Shown here piece by piece: positions 48,969 to 62,556 of a stretch of DNA of 64,000 nt; position 1 is the stretch's first letter, and the number at the start of each line of letters is the position of its first letter. Source of the stretch: Sphagnum compactum (Eukaryota; Bryophyta; Sphagnopsida; Sphagnales). Below the pieces are notes generated by a model. The model saw only the letters and a list, made by a program, of their open reading frames with translations, was not told the DNA's origin and made no database searches. The stretch spans positions 8,990,001 to 9,054,000 of the forward strand of contig OZ234497.1 in assembly GCA_965153455.1 (NCBI GenBank), read 5' to 3'. The translations under genes were made by a program, and so were the position numbers.

Positions 48969-49220
48969 TGAAGGCATGCGATTGGTTGACTCTTTTGTTG
49001 CCAGTTTAAAATGTGTTCTTGTTTCGGAGATGGTTGCGCGCGCTGAGACTGTTTTCCGTCTTCCTCGATTTCGTTGCGGATCTGCGTCGTTGCTGAAATC
49101 TTCGTGTTTTTTCGTTGCCGTTTTTCATTGGCGTTGTCGCAGATTTATTTTGTTCCCCACTCTTCCTCTCCGGTGTATTGAGGTTTTGGCGAAAATAGAA
49201 AGTTTCTTGGATCTGTCACC

Positions 49221-49839
49221 ATGTCGGGAAGGGGAAAGAGCTCTGGGAAGAAGGCCATGTCACGGTCTACCAAGGCCGGGCTGCAGTTTCCAGTAGGAAG
49301 GATCGCCAGGTTCTTGAAGGCTGGGAAGTATTCCACTAGAGTTGGGGCCGGTGCTCCTGTGTATTTGGCCGCTGTATTGGAGTACCTTGCTGCTGAGGTT
49401 TCTTTCTCTCTCAAATGTAAAACTTGTTTCAAACTTGAAGTTGCAATGATTTCAATTTGCGCTGGAAACAAGAAATGGCACTGTAACTTGAATAATCATC
49501 TCAACGTAGACTTCTAATTTTATGACAGTGTTCCTTCATGGGATTTGGATTTATGCTTCCTTAAGGAATTTCCTTCAATATGTTAATTATTTGCTTTGTT
49601 CTTCTGGTTGGTTCCAGGTGTTGGAATTGGCAGGGAATGCATCCAGAGATAACAAGAAGACAAGAATTGTTCCTCGTCATATTCAACTGGCAGTGAGAAA
49701 TGATGAAGAACTGAGCAGGCTGCTGGGACAGGTGACAATTGCCAATGGTGGAGTCCTTCCAAACATCCACTCTATATTGCTTCCAAAGAAAACAGGAGGT
49801 AATGGCAAGTCTGCTGGCAAAGCAGGTTCTCCAGAGTGA
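49221..49839 (+). CDS. Histone H2A, canonical/H2A.X-like, one intron
   Basis: Core nucleosome histone. Exons 49221-49397 and 49618-49839, joined GAG|GTTTCT...CCAG|GTG, give 132 residues. Visible: [19 protein letters not shown], the acidic-patch helix text [35 protein letters not shown], and the docking segment [14 protein letters not shown]. The intron sits inside the conserved AAEVLELA block, where I remember plant H2A.X-type genes having it. The C-terminus ends [10 protein letters not shown]. It lacks the SQ(E/D)-hydrophobic motif of H2A.X, the SPKK tail of H2A.W and the H2A.Z signatures. The sequence therefore fits canonical H2A, perhaps derived from an H2A.X-type gene. An octamer lies upstream. 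Confidence 0.95.
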
Positions 49840-50277
49840 AGACCTGCATAATCTTTTCCACCCACCAAATGGTGTTTCCAAACACCACCTTTGAGCAAAA
49901 GTTTACATCAACTTGTGTCTCATGCTTGCTACTAATGCTTTCTGTAAAAGAGTAGCTTGCTAAGTTGAATGTAACTGCCAATTTTGTTAGGGTGCACTGT
50001 AGAGAGTGTTGGTGAAAGCATAAATTGAATCTTGATCAATGTCAAGCCACTGTACAGAGCTGAAGACTTGGGCATCATGAACACACCTGAAACTTTAGGG
50101 TCTAGAGTTTTCTTTTTTGCCTTCTTTGTTTAGTAAATACTATTTCTCAGAGGCTGTATGCAAAAGTGCATGTACAGAGCATATGTACCTAGAAAATCAT
50201 GCATGCACTAGCAATGATGTAGCCTCTGAAAATGGCAATAGGTGTTCTGATAGCTTTTGAAGCTTCTGTCACAGCTG
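49840..50277. other. Convergent 3' UTR region
   Basis: Only about 440 bases separate the H2A stop codon from the stop codon of the minus-strand gene, so the two transcripts may overlap at their 3' ends. Confidence 0.6.
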
Positions 50278-53200
50278 TCAACTCTCTGTAATTTTGATGT
50301 GCTTCTGTGATTTTTGCAACTGCACCATGCACTCCTGCATAGCAAACAATGTCACAGTTTATGTAAATGTATCAAGCTTGGCTATCTGCATTAAACTGAG
50401 TGAGAAAGGAAACAAATTCATGTGTTTGCTGTGCACTGAAAAGGTGAAGAAAGTTGAAAATAAACCTTGATTGATGTCATTCCAGCTTGCAAGCTTTGCT
50501 CAATCTGATCCCTAGCCATGTGTAAGGGTAGGTCAAAAATATCTTGGACTGTGGCTACCAAGTTTCCTCCCAGATGTGTGTGAGGTAGCTCAAGACCCAA
50601 GCTAATGTTCAAGTCATTCAGGTCTCCCTGCACTGCCAAGAAGACAACAATGAACTGGTCAGATTGTACATATATACAATGAAGAAGAGACTCCCAAGTA
50701 TTCATACATGATCTGCAGCTATCCAACTTTGATGAATTTCTGGAAAGGAGAGATTCTGCAGAATACATGCCTGCATGGATCGTAGCATAATCCTCAAATC
50801 TGTATTCTCAGCAATGAGTTCCTGTTTTTGGGCTTCATAAGCATCAACCTGCACAGAGACTGAACTATGAAACATGGCACACTTTGGGTTGCTCAAAAGT
50901 TGGTTCTATATCTCAGGGGATCTGATGTGAACTTACAATCATTTTATAGAAGTCCCCATCTGCTCTCTTGTTGAGCCATGTTCCCCTTTGTCTGCCTTCC
51001 TTCTGTTGGGTAACAATGAGATCAGAAACTGGAAATTGTCCATATTCACAAGGGAAATTTCATTCAAAATCTCAAAGAAGAATACTGAAACAAAGCATGC
51101 TACCTGAGACCAAGAACGTTATGGTTGCAGCCATAATGTGGTTCCCTAGTTCTTGCTGCACTTGCATATGGGTATATAAAACAAAGAAAGCAGGTGCATG
51201 CCTGTAGTAAATTCATGATCTCCATGCCAGTCTTTGATTCTTTCTTCTTCTCCTGCAACACCTGGATGAGCCGCTCCTGTGAAAAACAGAACAAATTCTG
51301 CTGTCAGATGAACATGACTCACTTTGCTCTTTGTTTGATGAGGAGGACTATGTAAGTAAATGTTTTCCTTACATTGGTACAGAACAATTCCAGAGCAGGT
51401 TCATAAAGAATAACTAACAAGGACAAAGTGGTGAAACTCAGCTCTAAACATGACAGAATTAATAACATCAGTGGTTACTTATACTACAGTGACACCAAGA
51501 CAAAAGGAATAGGACATAGTGCACAGGCAAAAATAAACTCACATACCTGTAGTTTGATGAACTCCTTTTCTTTCTTCTTCAACTCATGTGTCTGCTGAAT
51601 TCTTACTTGCTGCAAACAAACCAGCCCATGCCCACAATACAAGAAATAATTGATTTGATGTGTCCACATATATAATAGATAGCATCATATCAGTCAGTAG
51701 CATCAGTCAATATGCAGCACCTGAGTGCTGATCACCATACGCTGGAACTCATCTTTCTCATGTTGCAGCCTCTCCAGCTGTGCCTTGTGAGCAGCTGCTG
51801 CCTTTTGCTCCTACATAAAGAACAATTCATTGTTAAACCCCCAATTTCATCAAGGGGGAGCCCATTCACGAAATAAACAGAAACCTCAAGTAATGAAAGT
51901 TGCATCAATACCCTGTCTATCACAGTGGCTCTACAATCTAGGGAGTGTTTAGAAACCTTGCTTGTCAATGCTTGCAACTCCCGCTCCTTACTACCAAGTT
52001 GATCTGTCAGTCTCTCTACTTTGGCTTCAAGCCTTGACATGTCTGACATCAACCTGCTCCATCCATAACCATGGAATTTAAGTTGTAAGAAAATTGACAT
52101 CTAAAGCTGACACAGTTTCTACACCTCAAAAACATGTTGCAGACAGCTCAGAACCTGGGGGCCATCTGTTACTGCAAGCAGACATTCAACGCAAAAGATG
52201 CTAATAGAACCTCTAGTTTGGCGATGACACTCATGATCCTACACTAAGAACTTGTGAATTTTGCTTCACTTACTAAGCTACTGTCGATCTGGAGTAAACT
52301 TTGACACAATATCCCACACATTTGACATTACTGCCATGGAATAGATTCAAATGAAACCTCTGCAAGCTTGCTTAAAGATTCTAAGTTGAGAAAACAACAA
52401 ATGAATTTGATAGTCATAGTTCATAGCATACCTATATAGTGATGCAACAAATCAAAAACTTCTTCATGTTCAATATCATCCTCAAACTCTTCTTCCAACT
52501 CTTTTTGTCAAATCTACCTCAATCTCAATTACCTCTACCATGTCTGGGAGCTTGGCAACCAGCCCTAGGATTGTTAGACCAATTTTTGTTCATAAAAATC
52601 AGCCTCTCTAAATTATCAGTTTATAGCCTACACCACCATAAGTTTGTAAGAACTCCTGCCAAGGAAAAATTCAGTCCATTTCAATTGGAGACCCTAGCAT
52701 ACTCAATATTTGTTGCACAAGTGACACCACAATAGAAAACATGATTTCATGTTTCTTCCAACATTGGAGAGGGCACTTGATGTCCTTGATGTCAACTTGT
52801 CATCGTCAAAATGACCACAACTCTCAATTCACAGTCTTTTGTTGGTTCACCACTAGAGCTTGCTATGTCAAATATGTCCAAGCCAGACCCTGCATGGGTC
52901 TCTCTTGGAACTAGTTGTGAAGCACTTGGACTTTCTTGCATACAATGCAATTGCTCATCGCATCTTACTAGCATTGGGCATAAATACTTTTGATCATATT
53001 CATGGACAATGAGAACCCCTTCCTCATGACCAAGGAGTGACAATGTGCAAGTTTTTCTATCCTACCTTTGTCTGGTGTCATTTGCTGTTTCCCGGTATTC
53101 AATATCCCGTTGCCGCTGCTGGATCATTGCATATATGCAATTACATGTTTGCACAATTGAAGCCTGCTAGATAACAAAAATCACATGGAATGTGTCACTG

Positions 53201-53822
53201 CCTCTGCACAAAAAAAGCACTTTCATGCAACCACAAGGACATACATGGAGGGTGCTGATCTCCCTATTGCCAACACTGAAGGATTTGGAGCATTTCTTAC
53301 AAGTCCCTATTCTGGAAACATTGTTCCCCACAAAATCAAAAACTTCCAACTGAAATACATCTGTTTGCATGGGGCCAGAGGAAAACTGCCCAATCAAACC
53401 ACGCCTTACAGGTTCACTGGAGTACAAATCCAATGCTGATGGAAACCCAAATGTGAACAACGACTGATTCAAGTATTTGATGCAGTGATCCAGGTTGTTG
53501 ATGTCTGCAAAAGCATCATGTCTGCAAATTTCAAACAAAGACCGAGAGAAGGTAAATCAGTCATAACAAGCCATTGCCACCATTCTCCTTTGTTTGCACC
53601 CTTTCATGGCATGATATATAGCTTGCAAAGAAGAAGAAAAAAGCAAGAGATAAGGGTTCAACATTCAAAATTCTCTCTCCTTTGTGGTGACAAAAAGGGT
53701 TTAGGGTTTATTTTGCTTCAGACTGTCAAAAACTGGAGTTGAGACCAGCACTCAAGACAATGCATTCTAGACCAGAGGAGAATTGAAAAGCCCCTGTTTG
53801 CTTACCCTGACATGTAGCTCAT
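50278..53822 (-). CDS. ADIP-type (afadin/alpha-actinin-binding-like) coiled-coil protein
   Basis: Related to animal SSX2IP/ADIP and a single plant homologue annotated as afadin/alpha-actinin-binding; animal members act at cell junctions and centrosomes, and the plant role is unclear to me (possibly microtubule-linked). Exons (descending): 53822-53806, 53521-53410, 53163-53066, 52053-51957, 51810-51721, 51609-51547, 51276-51202, 51002-50937, 50848-50708, 50627-50466, 50334-50278, giving 325 residues with all phases closing. Conserved start MSYMSGHDAFADINNLDHC, then a long coiled coil (about 75-200: KVERLTDQLGSKERELQAL, HEKDEFQRM, ELKKKEKEF), then MNLLQ|KEGRQRGTW, and the tail FDLPLHMARDQIEQSL. 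The junction after MNLLQ uses a GC donor. The start codon follows an AG, so a 5' UTR intron is likely. Confidence 0.88.
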
Positions 53823-54584
53823 ATCGTATGAACCCTGCAACCAAGCAATTGAGTGATAATTGATCAACTTCCCTACTTCCGCAGGAGTTCCATTGATCAA
53901 CAATTGCAGCTCTCTTCTGGACTATTTGAGTGTTTTACAATCTCTGCATAACTATCTTTCAAAGTACCCTGGGCTGAAGCTACAAGCGGGATTTTTGACA
54001 GTTGGTACAAAAAGGAGTCTTGTTTGCCTAAATATATGTGAAAGAAGGAGAAGATCGCAATTGCAAAGGAGTCTTGTTTAGTCTATACATGAAAGAGAAG
54101 ATCACAGATACACGTCTAGCTATTCCTTCGTCCAGCAAAATTCAAGTAGCTGATAATTTTCACAGAAACCTGATCAAGGTCCGTTACAAGAGTTTCTCGC
54201 GCAGAAAGTTTGCCGCTCTTTTCCGACGGATATATCTCAGGGATGGTGGCATCATCGTACCATATAAGCACCGTAGTCGGCGTCGCTATTTCCCATAAAA
54301 AGACGATGCGACAGGGGATTGCTCAAGAGGAAGAAGCCGTGTAGACAGATATCGTCTGTCTACACCGATGTGATCGAAGCCTGTGTTTTGTGCCCTGGAA
54401 GCAGCAGCAAAAGGACAGAAAAAAGAGGGGCAGGATGTGGCAGAGGATAATGATCATACACCTTATGCCAGGCTTCGTCGGCAGATCGAATTGCGATGAG
54501 AAACCAAATCCATCGCGGGACTCTCGACAAGGGATTCTGAGGATGAATACGATGTGCCTGTACACACAGGCAAGTACAAATCTT

Positions 54585-54645
<61 letters not shown>

Positions 54646-55100
54646 CTGGCAACCCGACAACGCACCGAAGAAAGAAGAAGTCCACCTGAATGAGACGCTA
54701 GCTAGCTAACCGACACAGACTTGTCGAAAAGCTGTTGATAGCATCCACAATATATGAAAAACATGTGCACAGATTGACACAAGGAGGATCCGCAATTCAG
54801 CTTTCAAAATGAACCAAAAAAAAAGATATTTTCTGATGAAGAAAACGGCCGATCAGCAGCAGCAACAGCAGGAGCTTCTTCAAACCGATTGATCATGTAT
54901 GGCGTGAGAGTTTGAAAGCATGAAAACTGACAAAACAAACCGGCGTGAAAACTGGAAAAAACTAAACTTAGGTCGCAAGCCACGGATAAATTAGCGTACA
55001 GAAACAAAACAAAAAAGCACCAATCCCATCAGAGTGAAAGAGAGAGCCGCTAAAGTGATCCAGAGACAAACCGGGGCACCACATGGACTTCAATAGACCA
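53823..55100 (-). promoter_or_regulatory. 5' flank of the ADIP-type gene
   Basis: Contains a (GA)n run of about 58 bases at 54585-54643, which is CT-rich on the gene strand. The segment to about 55.2 kb is higher in G+C than the AT-rich DNA beyond. Promoter role is by position only. Confidence 0.4.
54585..54643. repeat. (GA)n microsatellite
   Basis: Nearly pure GA repeat with one GAAAGA interruption near its start. Confidence 0.97.
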
Positions 55101-57020
55101 CGACGATGGCCGGCGGGCGAGGCGAATCCTTATCGATGCAACAAGGAACGGAAACAAGGAGCGAACAACACAACAGCAGCGCCGAGCGAGCGCGCGCGCG
55201 CACGGACACAACAGCACAAGATATTTCTGGCAATTTACTTTTCATATTTAGCCAAATTTGGCTATAAGCTAGATATGAAAGTAAATTTTCGAAAAAAAAA
55301 ACATCGATCTATCTTTTTAGCTACCTACTTGAACTGTGTGTATAGAAAGCTGGGGATTTTTCTCAAACGCTGTTCGAATTATGGCTATTGAAAATCTCAA
55401 AAACCACATACTTTCAGTAATTTTTTTTAAAAATTAGCATTTTGGCTATTTGTAGCCTTTACAAAAAAGGCTGCAACAATTAGAGCCGAAAAGAAAGGAG
55501 GTCCTTGACATTGGGGGCCATGGGAACCGGCAATCAGCAGTCATAGCGACGGTTCTTTGTCAAATGTTTATTTATTTTAGAAAACAAGGTTCAGCAGTTT
55601 TAATTTCAATCTTTCAAATTTAACCATGGTTAAGGAATAAGCTTGCGAGGTACTAGGCTACTCTTTTGTGTTAACCCAATGTTTGAGTGGGGAGTAGTTT
55701 AAAATTCTCAACAAAAACTTCCACCAAACTGTCAATAAAAATTTCTCTTTTCCAAATTCCAATTCAAAACATCAAACCCAATTCCGAAAAGTTTTTTAAC
55801 AATGGGAACCAAATATTGACAATTATAACCCACCAAACTGGGTACCCTCCCCCCACACTTGTATGAACTCCAACTGAGTTTATGTCAGGTTAGAAATGTC
55901 ACCAAGCTCTTCTTAGGGTGATTCTTCAATAGGTATATAAAAAATCATAGTTCCCAAGAAATTAATTCTGACACCTAACTATGATTCTCAAGAAACTAAG
56001 AGTAGATCCCCCCCACATATATAATTGTAAATTCTCAAAAGATCTAAGGAATTGGTCCAATAAATTAAACCTTGTATTAAACTGCCTAATTCTTTGAGGA
56101 AATTTCAGAGGAGGTTGTTAAAATAAAAGAAAATAAAATTAGGCAGTTCCTAAAAGGAGGGCCCGCTTCTGCTGGCCACAGTGAACCAGCACTGCGAAGG
56201 ATGCATGGTAAGTGGTCAGGAAAACAGTTTTCTGTTTGGTTCCAGTTCCCTAGCTAACCATGGTGGTTACCTCAGTTTCTTCTTCTTTTTTTCCCTATCT
56301 ACTTACTAACAAGCTACAAAGCAGGTTGTTAGTAGGTAGGTAGTCAAAAAGCCTTTATCTATGTATAAACCATCTACTTACCTACTAATTGCCCTATTTT
56401 CCTACCTATCTACCTATATATGAGACCTATTTTTTGTACAGAATTGGTCACCAAGGTGAAACCAAATATTAACTCGGTTGATTTTTTCCACCTTGAAAAA
56501 TTTCATAGTGCTTACGCACAATTACTATAGTACTGGATTCAGCAAAAATAAATAAATAATTGTTTTATCCAATTTTCATTAGTTTGTGATTTTTTTTTAA
56601 ATGTGAAAAAAAATGTTTTTTGAACTTCCTAGTAGCCAAATTTTGAAATAGAATTAAAATTTCCAGATTTCCAGATTTTATATAAAAGTCCGATAGGTAA
56701 CTAAAATATAGAATAATCCTTTTGTTTCTTTATTTTTTAATAAATCTTTTTTATAACTGGATTTGGGTAAATTGTTTTTTTGGATGATTGCCACTTCAAC
56801 TACATCAAAACAAACAAACAAACAAAAATGAAAATAAATAAACAAGCAGCTCATTGTGTAATGGCTATGCCCAATGTTATATGACCATGATCAATATTTT
56901 ATTCCAAAGGGCGACTCCTTAGGAAGGAAATAAGGAATCCTTAAGAGTATTTTATTTTTTGAAATTAAATTTCAAAATTAATTAATTGTTTGGGAGGCAT
57001 GTGCCAAACTTGCCAAGGTA
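55101..57020. other. Intergenic DNA, AT-rich, no gene seen
   Basis: The left end is GC-rich (CGCGCGCG near 55195). A 14-bp imperfect inverted repeat, CTACTTACTAACAA / TTGTTAGTAGGTAG, lies at about 56299-56338, followed by more TACCTA-type repeats to 56420. Confidence 0.5.
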
Positions 57021-57025
57021 TTATA

Positions 57026-57438
57026 ATATATGGAATGTTTGGAATCTAAAATTTTGAAAACTAAAATGCCTGAATTGGGATGTGTCAATACTTAAAGCTG
57101 AAAATTGAAAATTGAAATCTTTATGTGAAGCGTCTAGAATTTGAAAATTGAAATGTCTGAATTTGGATGTGTGAATTGAAATGTCTGAATTTGGATATGT
57201 GAATACTGAAAGTTGAAAATTGAAAACCAAAAACTAAAATTTGAAATCTTTTTGTGAAATGTCCAAAAGGAATCTGAAATTTTGAAAATTGAAATGTCTA
57301 AATACTCAAAACTAAAATCTCTTAATATTGAAACTTGAAAACTGAAATGTCTGAAAACTGAAAACTGAAATGTCTAAATATTGAAAATTAAAATGTTTGA
57401 ATACTGAAAACTAAAAATTAAAAATTAAAATATCTGAT
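57026..57438. repeat. Short-unit degenerate tandem array
   Basis: Repeated GAAAATTGAAATGTCTGAAT(A)CTGAAAACTGAAA-like words with irregular unit length of about 20-45 bases. AAATGTCTGAATTTGGATGTGTGAAT occurs in near-identical copies early in the array. Confidence 0.75.
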
Positions 57439-60400
57439 CCAAACACGTTGTGCATATAGGCATAGAACACTATAATACAATCTACTCACATAAACATCCC
57501 CCCACAAGGTTACTATTTGCTTTGAACTTTCAAAGCCATAGTAAAGCTAGAATATATTCAAATATGGGTTGCTACACATATAGGTTGATAGCTTACATAA
57601 ACTTTACCACCGGAATTATGTTTAGGTCATGACAGATTGTTGTATATGGATACCACAAAATTGAAGATTTTCAAAAGAAAAATGATTGCTTGACTAATTT
57701 TTATCACATCCAAGTTGGGTCACATGGTTTTCACCGACCTAAACTTATGGCATGTTTTGGCTTAATATTTTAATGAAAATAGCAGTAAATTTCAATCAAT
57801 CTTGAACCCATTTTGTTTTCTAAAATTGTCACCCCAACTCCTAACTCCCATTGTCAAGACTCTTGACCTCCTAGGACTCCTAACTCCCAACTCCCCTTGA
57901 CCTCCCAGTTGTATGTGTCCAGTTTAATAAACACATATACCTCAACTAAAACTAGCAAAAAGAGTTAGGTGAAGTGTGATGATATATATGAATAAGGATT
58001 GTGGGAAAAACTATTTTGAAAACAATAACATTCAAATACCTGAAAGCCTAATGTACTTAGGATTACATCCACCCAAACATGAAAAATTACATCCATGTGA
58101 AAAATTTCATATGTGAACATTTATCATCTCCACATTGGCCAATGAGTGAGCCAAATTTTAATCCCCAAGTCCAAATCTTGCACAAATGCATAGTCTTTCC
58201 CCTATGGACAGAACCAAGAAATAAATAAATCATTCATCACATTGTTTGTGTTTTTGGAGATTTTGGCCATGGCTAAACCCATTGATCTAAGTCATCCAAT
58301 AGTAGTAACAAAAATATGTCAACAAAACTATAAAGAGCTAAAGATGTATAATTTTAATTTTTCCATTTGTCATTGGTCTTTCTATGAAATGTTTTTTTTA
58401 TAATCAAAGTTATTATTGTTGCCATGCAAATTTGTCAAAACGGCCCTCATGGAGTGTTCCTCGTTTAATTAACTCATCACTACATCCTTTGGTTATGCAC
58501 TTGTTTTCCTTCATGTATTTCTCCTTCATCTTTGTCGACATTCACATCATAAGTTTTCCTTCCATGCTTTTGTTTAACACACGAATACATGGCATGTAAC
58601 CAATATCAAGATGCTTATTTATGATATCTTGTAAAACCATTTCATCACCCATGATAAATTATCTTATCAATTTTATTTCCTCTATTATGATTTGCATTGT
58701 TAAGTTAACATTTGAATGTTGGTTGTGTAGATGGAGACCTTTTTAAAAAACATCATCTCTTATCAAAATGGTATATTGATTTTCATTTTAAGTTAAAGGA
58801 TGACCATGTGACTTGCGGTTCATTGTCTTATTTGTAACAATGCTATTTTAATTGCTTTTATATTTTATATTTTGCTTATTTTAAAGCTTTGACCATATTT
58901 TAGGTCTAAAAGATCCTTTAAGAATGGTAAAAAAACTAAATTAATTTTTAGGTCATTTTTCTTGTATCTTTAGGTGACATTGGGTTGAATTTGATTGCAA
59001 TGATCTTCCTAAATATGTTATTGGGGTGTGTGGCCATTCCTAGTTTTTTTTATTTGTCTTTAGATTTTATGTTAAAATAAAATTGCTATTTTCAATTTTT
59101 GTTGGCCCATGCCAACATTGGCATCTTTCTTCAACAAAAAGAATTGAAAATAGTTGAAAAGATCTTACCATCCTTAAGTTCTAATTGCTTATTTTCATTT
59201 AGTGCTAAAAGATTGGCTTGAAAGCATAAATTCACAATATCTACACCATCGCGCTTCATTCTTAACTGTTGTTAAATTGTTGTTTGATGATCATTGAGAT
59301 CAAATCTTTTCATGTTTGGGCCGGTGTGGGAGTTTATCGTTTATAGTTAAAATTCTCATACCAATGTTCCACATGTTACTTATATTTCGTATGTTGCATC
59401 TTCAATATGGCTTAGGCCTCTTCATAAATTAATAATGTCTCTTTAAATTGTTTAGCCGATAACCAATGAATTCATTTAGGGAACATCCACCTATTTGATA
59501 TGCCAACATTAATGAGTGTTAAATGACATATTATGGAGTGCATGATACTTAATGCTTTTTTTCCTTTCTTTGAAAAACTTGCATTGACCTAGTTCATGTA
59601 TTTTTTCATCAACAATTTAATTCATTGGACTATGAATATGACACTATATTCTGAGAATGGGGTTTGCACTTTACATTGATGTGGAATATAAATCCCAATT
59701 TTGGGTAGGTACCCTTGAATGAATCCTAAGCCAAATCCAAAAAACCTATCTAATTTGATTTTTTATGCACACTTGTGTTAACATAAGTAAGGATGCCATG
59801 GTATGGACTCTGGATTATGGAGTTTAAATCAATCTATTTTTAAATGACTTAGTTGTAATGGGGTTAATTTCCATTCCTTGAGGCTTGTGCCTTCACCTCC
59901 CATTCCCACCTTTGTACTTTTATTGGCAATCCACAAATGTTTAGAGTTAGGTCTTGCACATTCTCCCTTCCATTGATTGTTCTGTTTTCATATCCTTTGA
60001 GCATATTATCCCTTCATATGGGATTGAGCAGGTGATGCCCAAGGTTGGATTTGAAGCTTTCATTGGCCCTCGATTTTTTTTGGCATAGACTAATGCATGC
60101 ATTTTAATATGGTGCTCGAAATGACTAACTTAGCTGCTCCATGACAAATTATGGAACCCCATGACAAAGGAAAAAACTCTAGATTAATTTGAGGTTATGT
60201 CAAAGACTTTACAATTGAATATAATTCATATTTTAAACATAATATTCAAACATTATGATGCCACTTGCATTAGCTCTTATTTTCATTATAATTTATACTT
60301 ATGACTTATACATTGTAAAGAAAGTAAAATATGTAAATTAGTATTCTGAAACATCTACAATGGAAAATAATGTATTGAAATATTTAAGATTATTTTTGCA

Positions 60401-62070
60401 TGAAAATTTGTTGTAATGATCTTATAATCTAAATTTTATAATAATTAATTTTTAAAATGGAATTTATTTTAATAATTAAATTAATATCACGTGCCTTTTC
60501 ATTTCCATGTGCACACCAAAGGAAATGAGTGAAATAGTTTTGAAAAGGTGTTTGAATAAGTGGCCATTCCCATGGTTGATCGTGGTGCCATAAAGTAGTT
60601 TGGGGATGACCAATTAATAAATCTTTATCAAGATTAATGATTAGCAAATAACAAAAACTTTCATAGAAGAAGTTGATTAGGATATGTGATATGGCATTTT
60701 AATCATATTTGGCTTTGATTAATTGTAAACACACAACACCCTTTTTAAATTCAACTTATAAGAACAATTGACATGGTGTGTGTTGTTGAATGCACATTAT
60801 AATATATTGAATGAATTTTGAAAGGAAAAAATGATACATGTTTTTAGCCTAAATTTAAAATTCAAATTTCATTGAATACAAATTATTCAATATTTCCCAC
60901 AGCTTAAGACACAAAAGTATGAAATTGTTTCCATTAAATCCAAACTCAGTGAAGGCTTTCCAATAATACCAATAGCGCACCTAAATTTCATTTAAATTTT
61001 TAAATTTTTATTTAATTATTTTTAATGAAAATTTCATTCAATATTCAATAACTTTTACGCCATAGGTCATTTTTCGAAAAAATCAAGATCAAAATCACCA
61101 TATCTAGACTTATGGAGTGGTTATAAATCACCAAATGTAGCAAAGTTTTGCAAAAAAAAATCTACTATCACCATCTATTGCTAAATCCTTTTGGGGTTCC
61201 TCAACACTTAGCCTACTTGAGAAATCTAAGGAAAAAAAACAATGGTGACAATCAAATTGACACAATGTCAAAATATTAATATATTTTTCATTTGCCCCTT
61301 GAATATTATAAAATGAAAACAAAATTCCACGATCGTATAGATTTTTCATGAAATCACTTCCACTTACATTAATATAGATTTCAAATTTCAATTTACCAAT
61401 TTGCTTATTTACAAATTGTGAAATGCATATTTGAGCTTTCAATTCTAAGCTTTTAAAGTCGATCAATACCCACAAAATAATATGTTAGAATTTGTGATTT
61501 CAAAAATCACATAATGATCATTTATGTTTACCGATCATGAATGTTATAAACAATTTTTGATAATGGTAATGATAATTTTTTGGTTATGATATTAATTCAT
61601 TATGATTTCAAGTTTTGAAAATTTTGCACATTTTTAATCATGTCACAACAATTTTTGTGTTTGTGTTTACTTATTGTGATTTGACAAATTGTGAAATTAT
61701 ATTATCAAATTTGTCATGGCAATTTTTTTTTTAAAAAAAATTCATGTTTTGATAATTTGTTGAATTATACAATCAAATTTGTCATGTTAATTTATAAAAC
61801 TGTGTAAATTGTGTCTTGTGTAAAATTCATGTTGCATTCCACAAATTGTGTTTTTGTGTTACTTGATATTCAACTTGCAAGATAATGTTATATTAAATTG
61901 TGTTGTTTAATATTTTATTTTGTGTTGACAATTTTGTGTGGGGAGAACAAAAACATTCAATTTATACGTGTGACAATTGAAAAATAATAATATTAAAAAA
62001 TATATATGAAAAGGTTTCTGCTTGAAATTGTCACTTGAAACTGCCATCCAAAAAATATTGCTTATGAAAC
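57439..62070. other. AT-rich intergenic tract
   Basis: No gene recognised. Contains a short CTCCTAACTCCCA duplication (57838-57895) and an imperfect direct repeat around ATCAAATTTGTCATG near 61707 and 61770. A 115-codon minus-strand frame at 61128-61475 has no recognisable features. Confidence 0.5.
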
Positions 62071-62071
62071 C

Positions 62072-62285
62072 TAAAGTTGTAATACCTAATTTTCTGTTTC
62101 AAATCTAAAGTTCAAGTTATAAATTAGGCTTATAACCAAGGTAATTTTCTTAAAATATTATAATTTCTAATTTTAAATTATAATACCCAATTTTTTGTTT
62201 CAAATATAAAGTTATAAATTAGGCTTATAAACAAGGTAATTTTCTAATTTTAAATTATAATACCTAATTTTCTGTTTCAAATCTG
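62072..62285. repeat. Three-copy imperfect tandem repeat
   Basis: AATACC(T/C)AATTTT(C/T)TGTTTCAAAT begins three units near 62078, 62173 and 62259. The first two continue with AAGTTATAAATTAGGCTTATAAACAAGGTAATTTTCT; the third is cut off after TCTGTTTCAAATCTGCTGA. Confidence 0.85.
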
Positions 62286-62556
62286 CTGAACTGTGGGCTG
62301 AAGAAACCTGTTGATTTATTCATTCATCCATAATCGAATGAGAAATTATGACAATACCTAACGCCGCGGATGTTTGAGGAACTCCATGCGTGGATGAATG
62401 AATAAATCAAAATTATTGGAAGGGAGATTCCGTCCCGTGGATGAAATCTGCTTCCGCTGTGTAGGAGACAAGTGCGCGCGCGCATGCATTTGTTTTGTTG
62501 TTGCGTTTCTCTCGCGGTTTCTTCCATCGCTCGTGAGCTCCGATTCTGCGTCGACC

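Noticed and set aside
50700-50780. GC donor after LRSMQ in the ADIP-type gene (CAG|GCATGT)
   Set aside because: Reading on to GATCAT|GTATGA keeps phase with the next exon and uses a normal GT donor.
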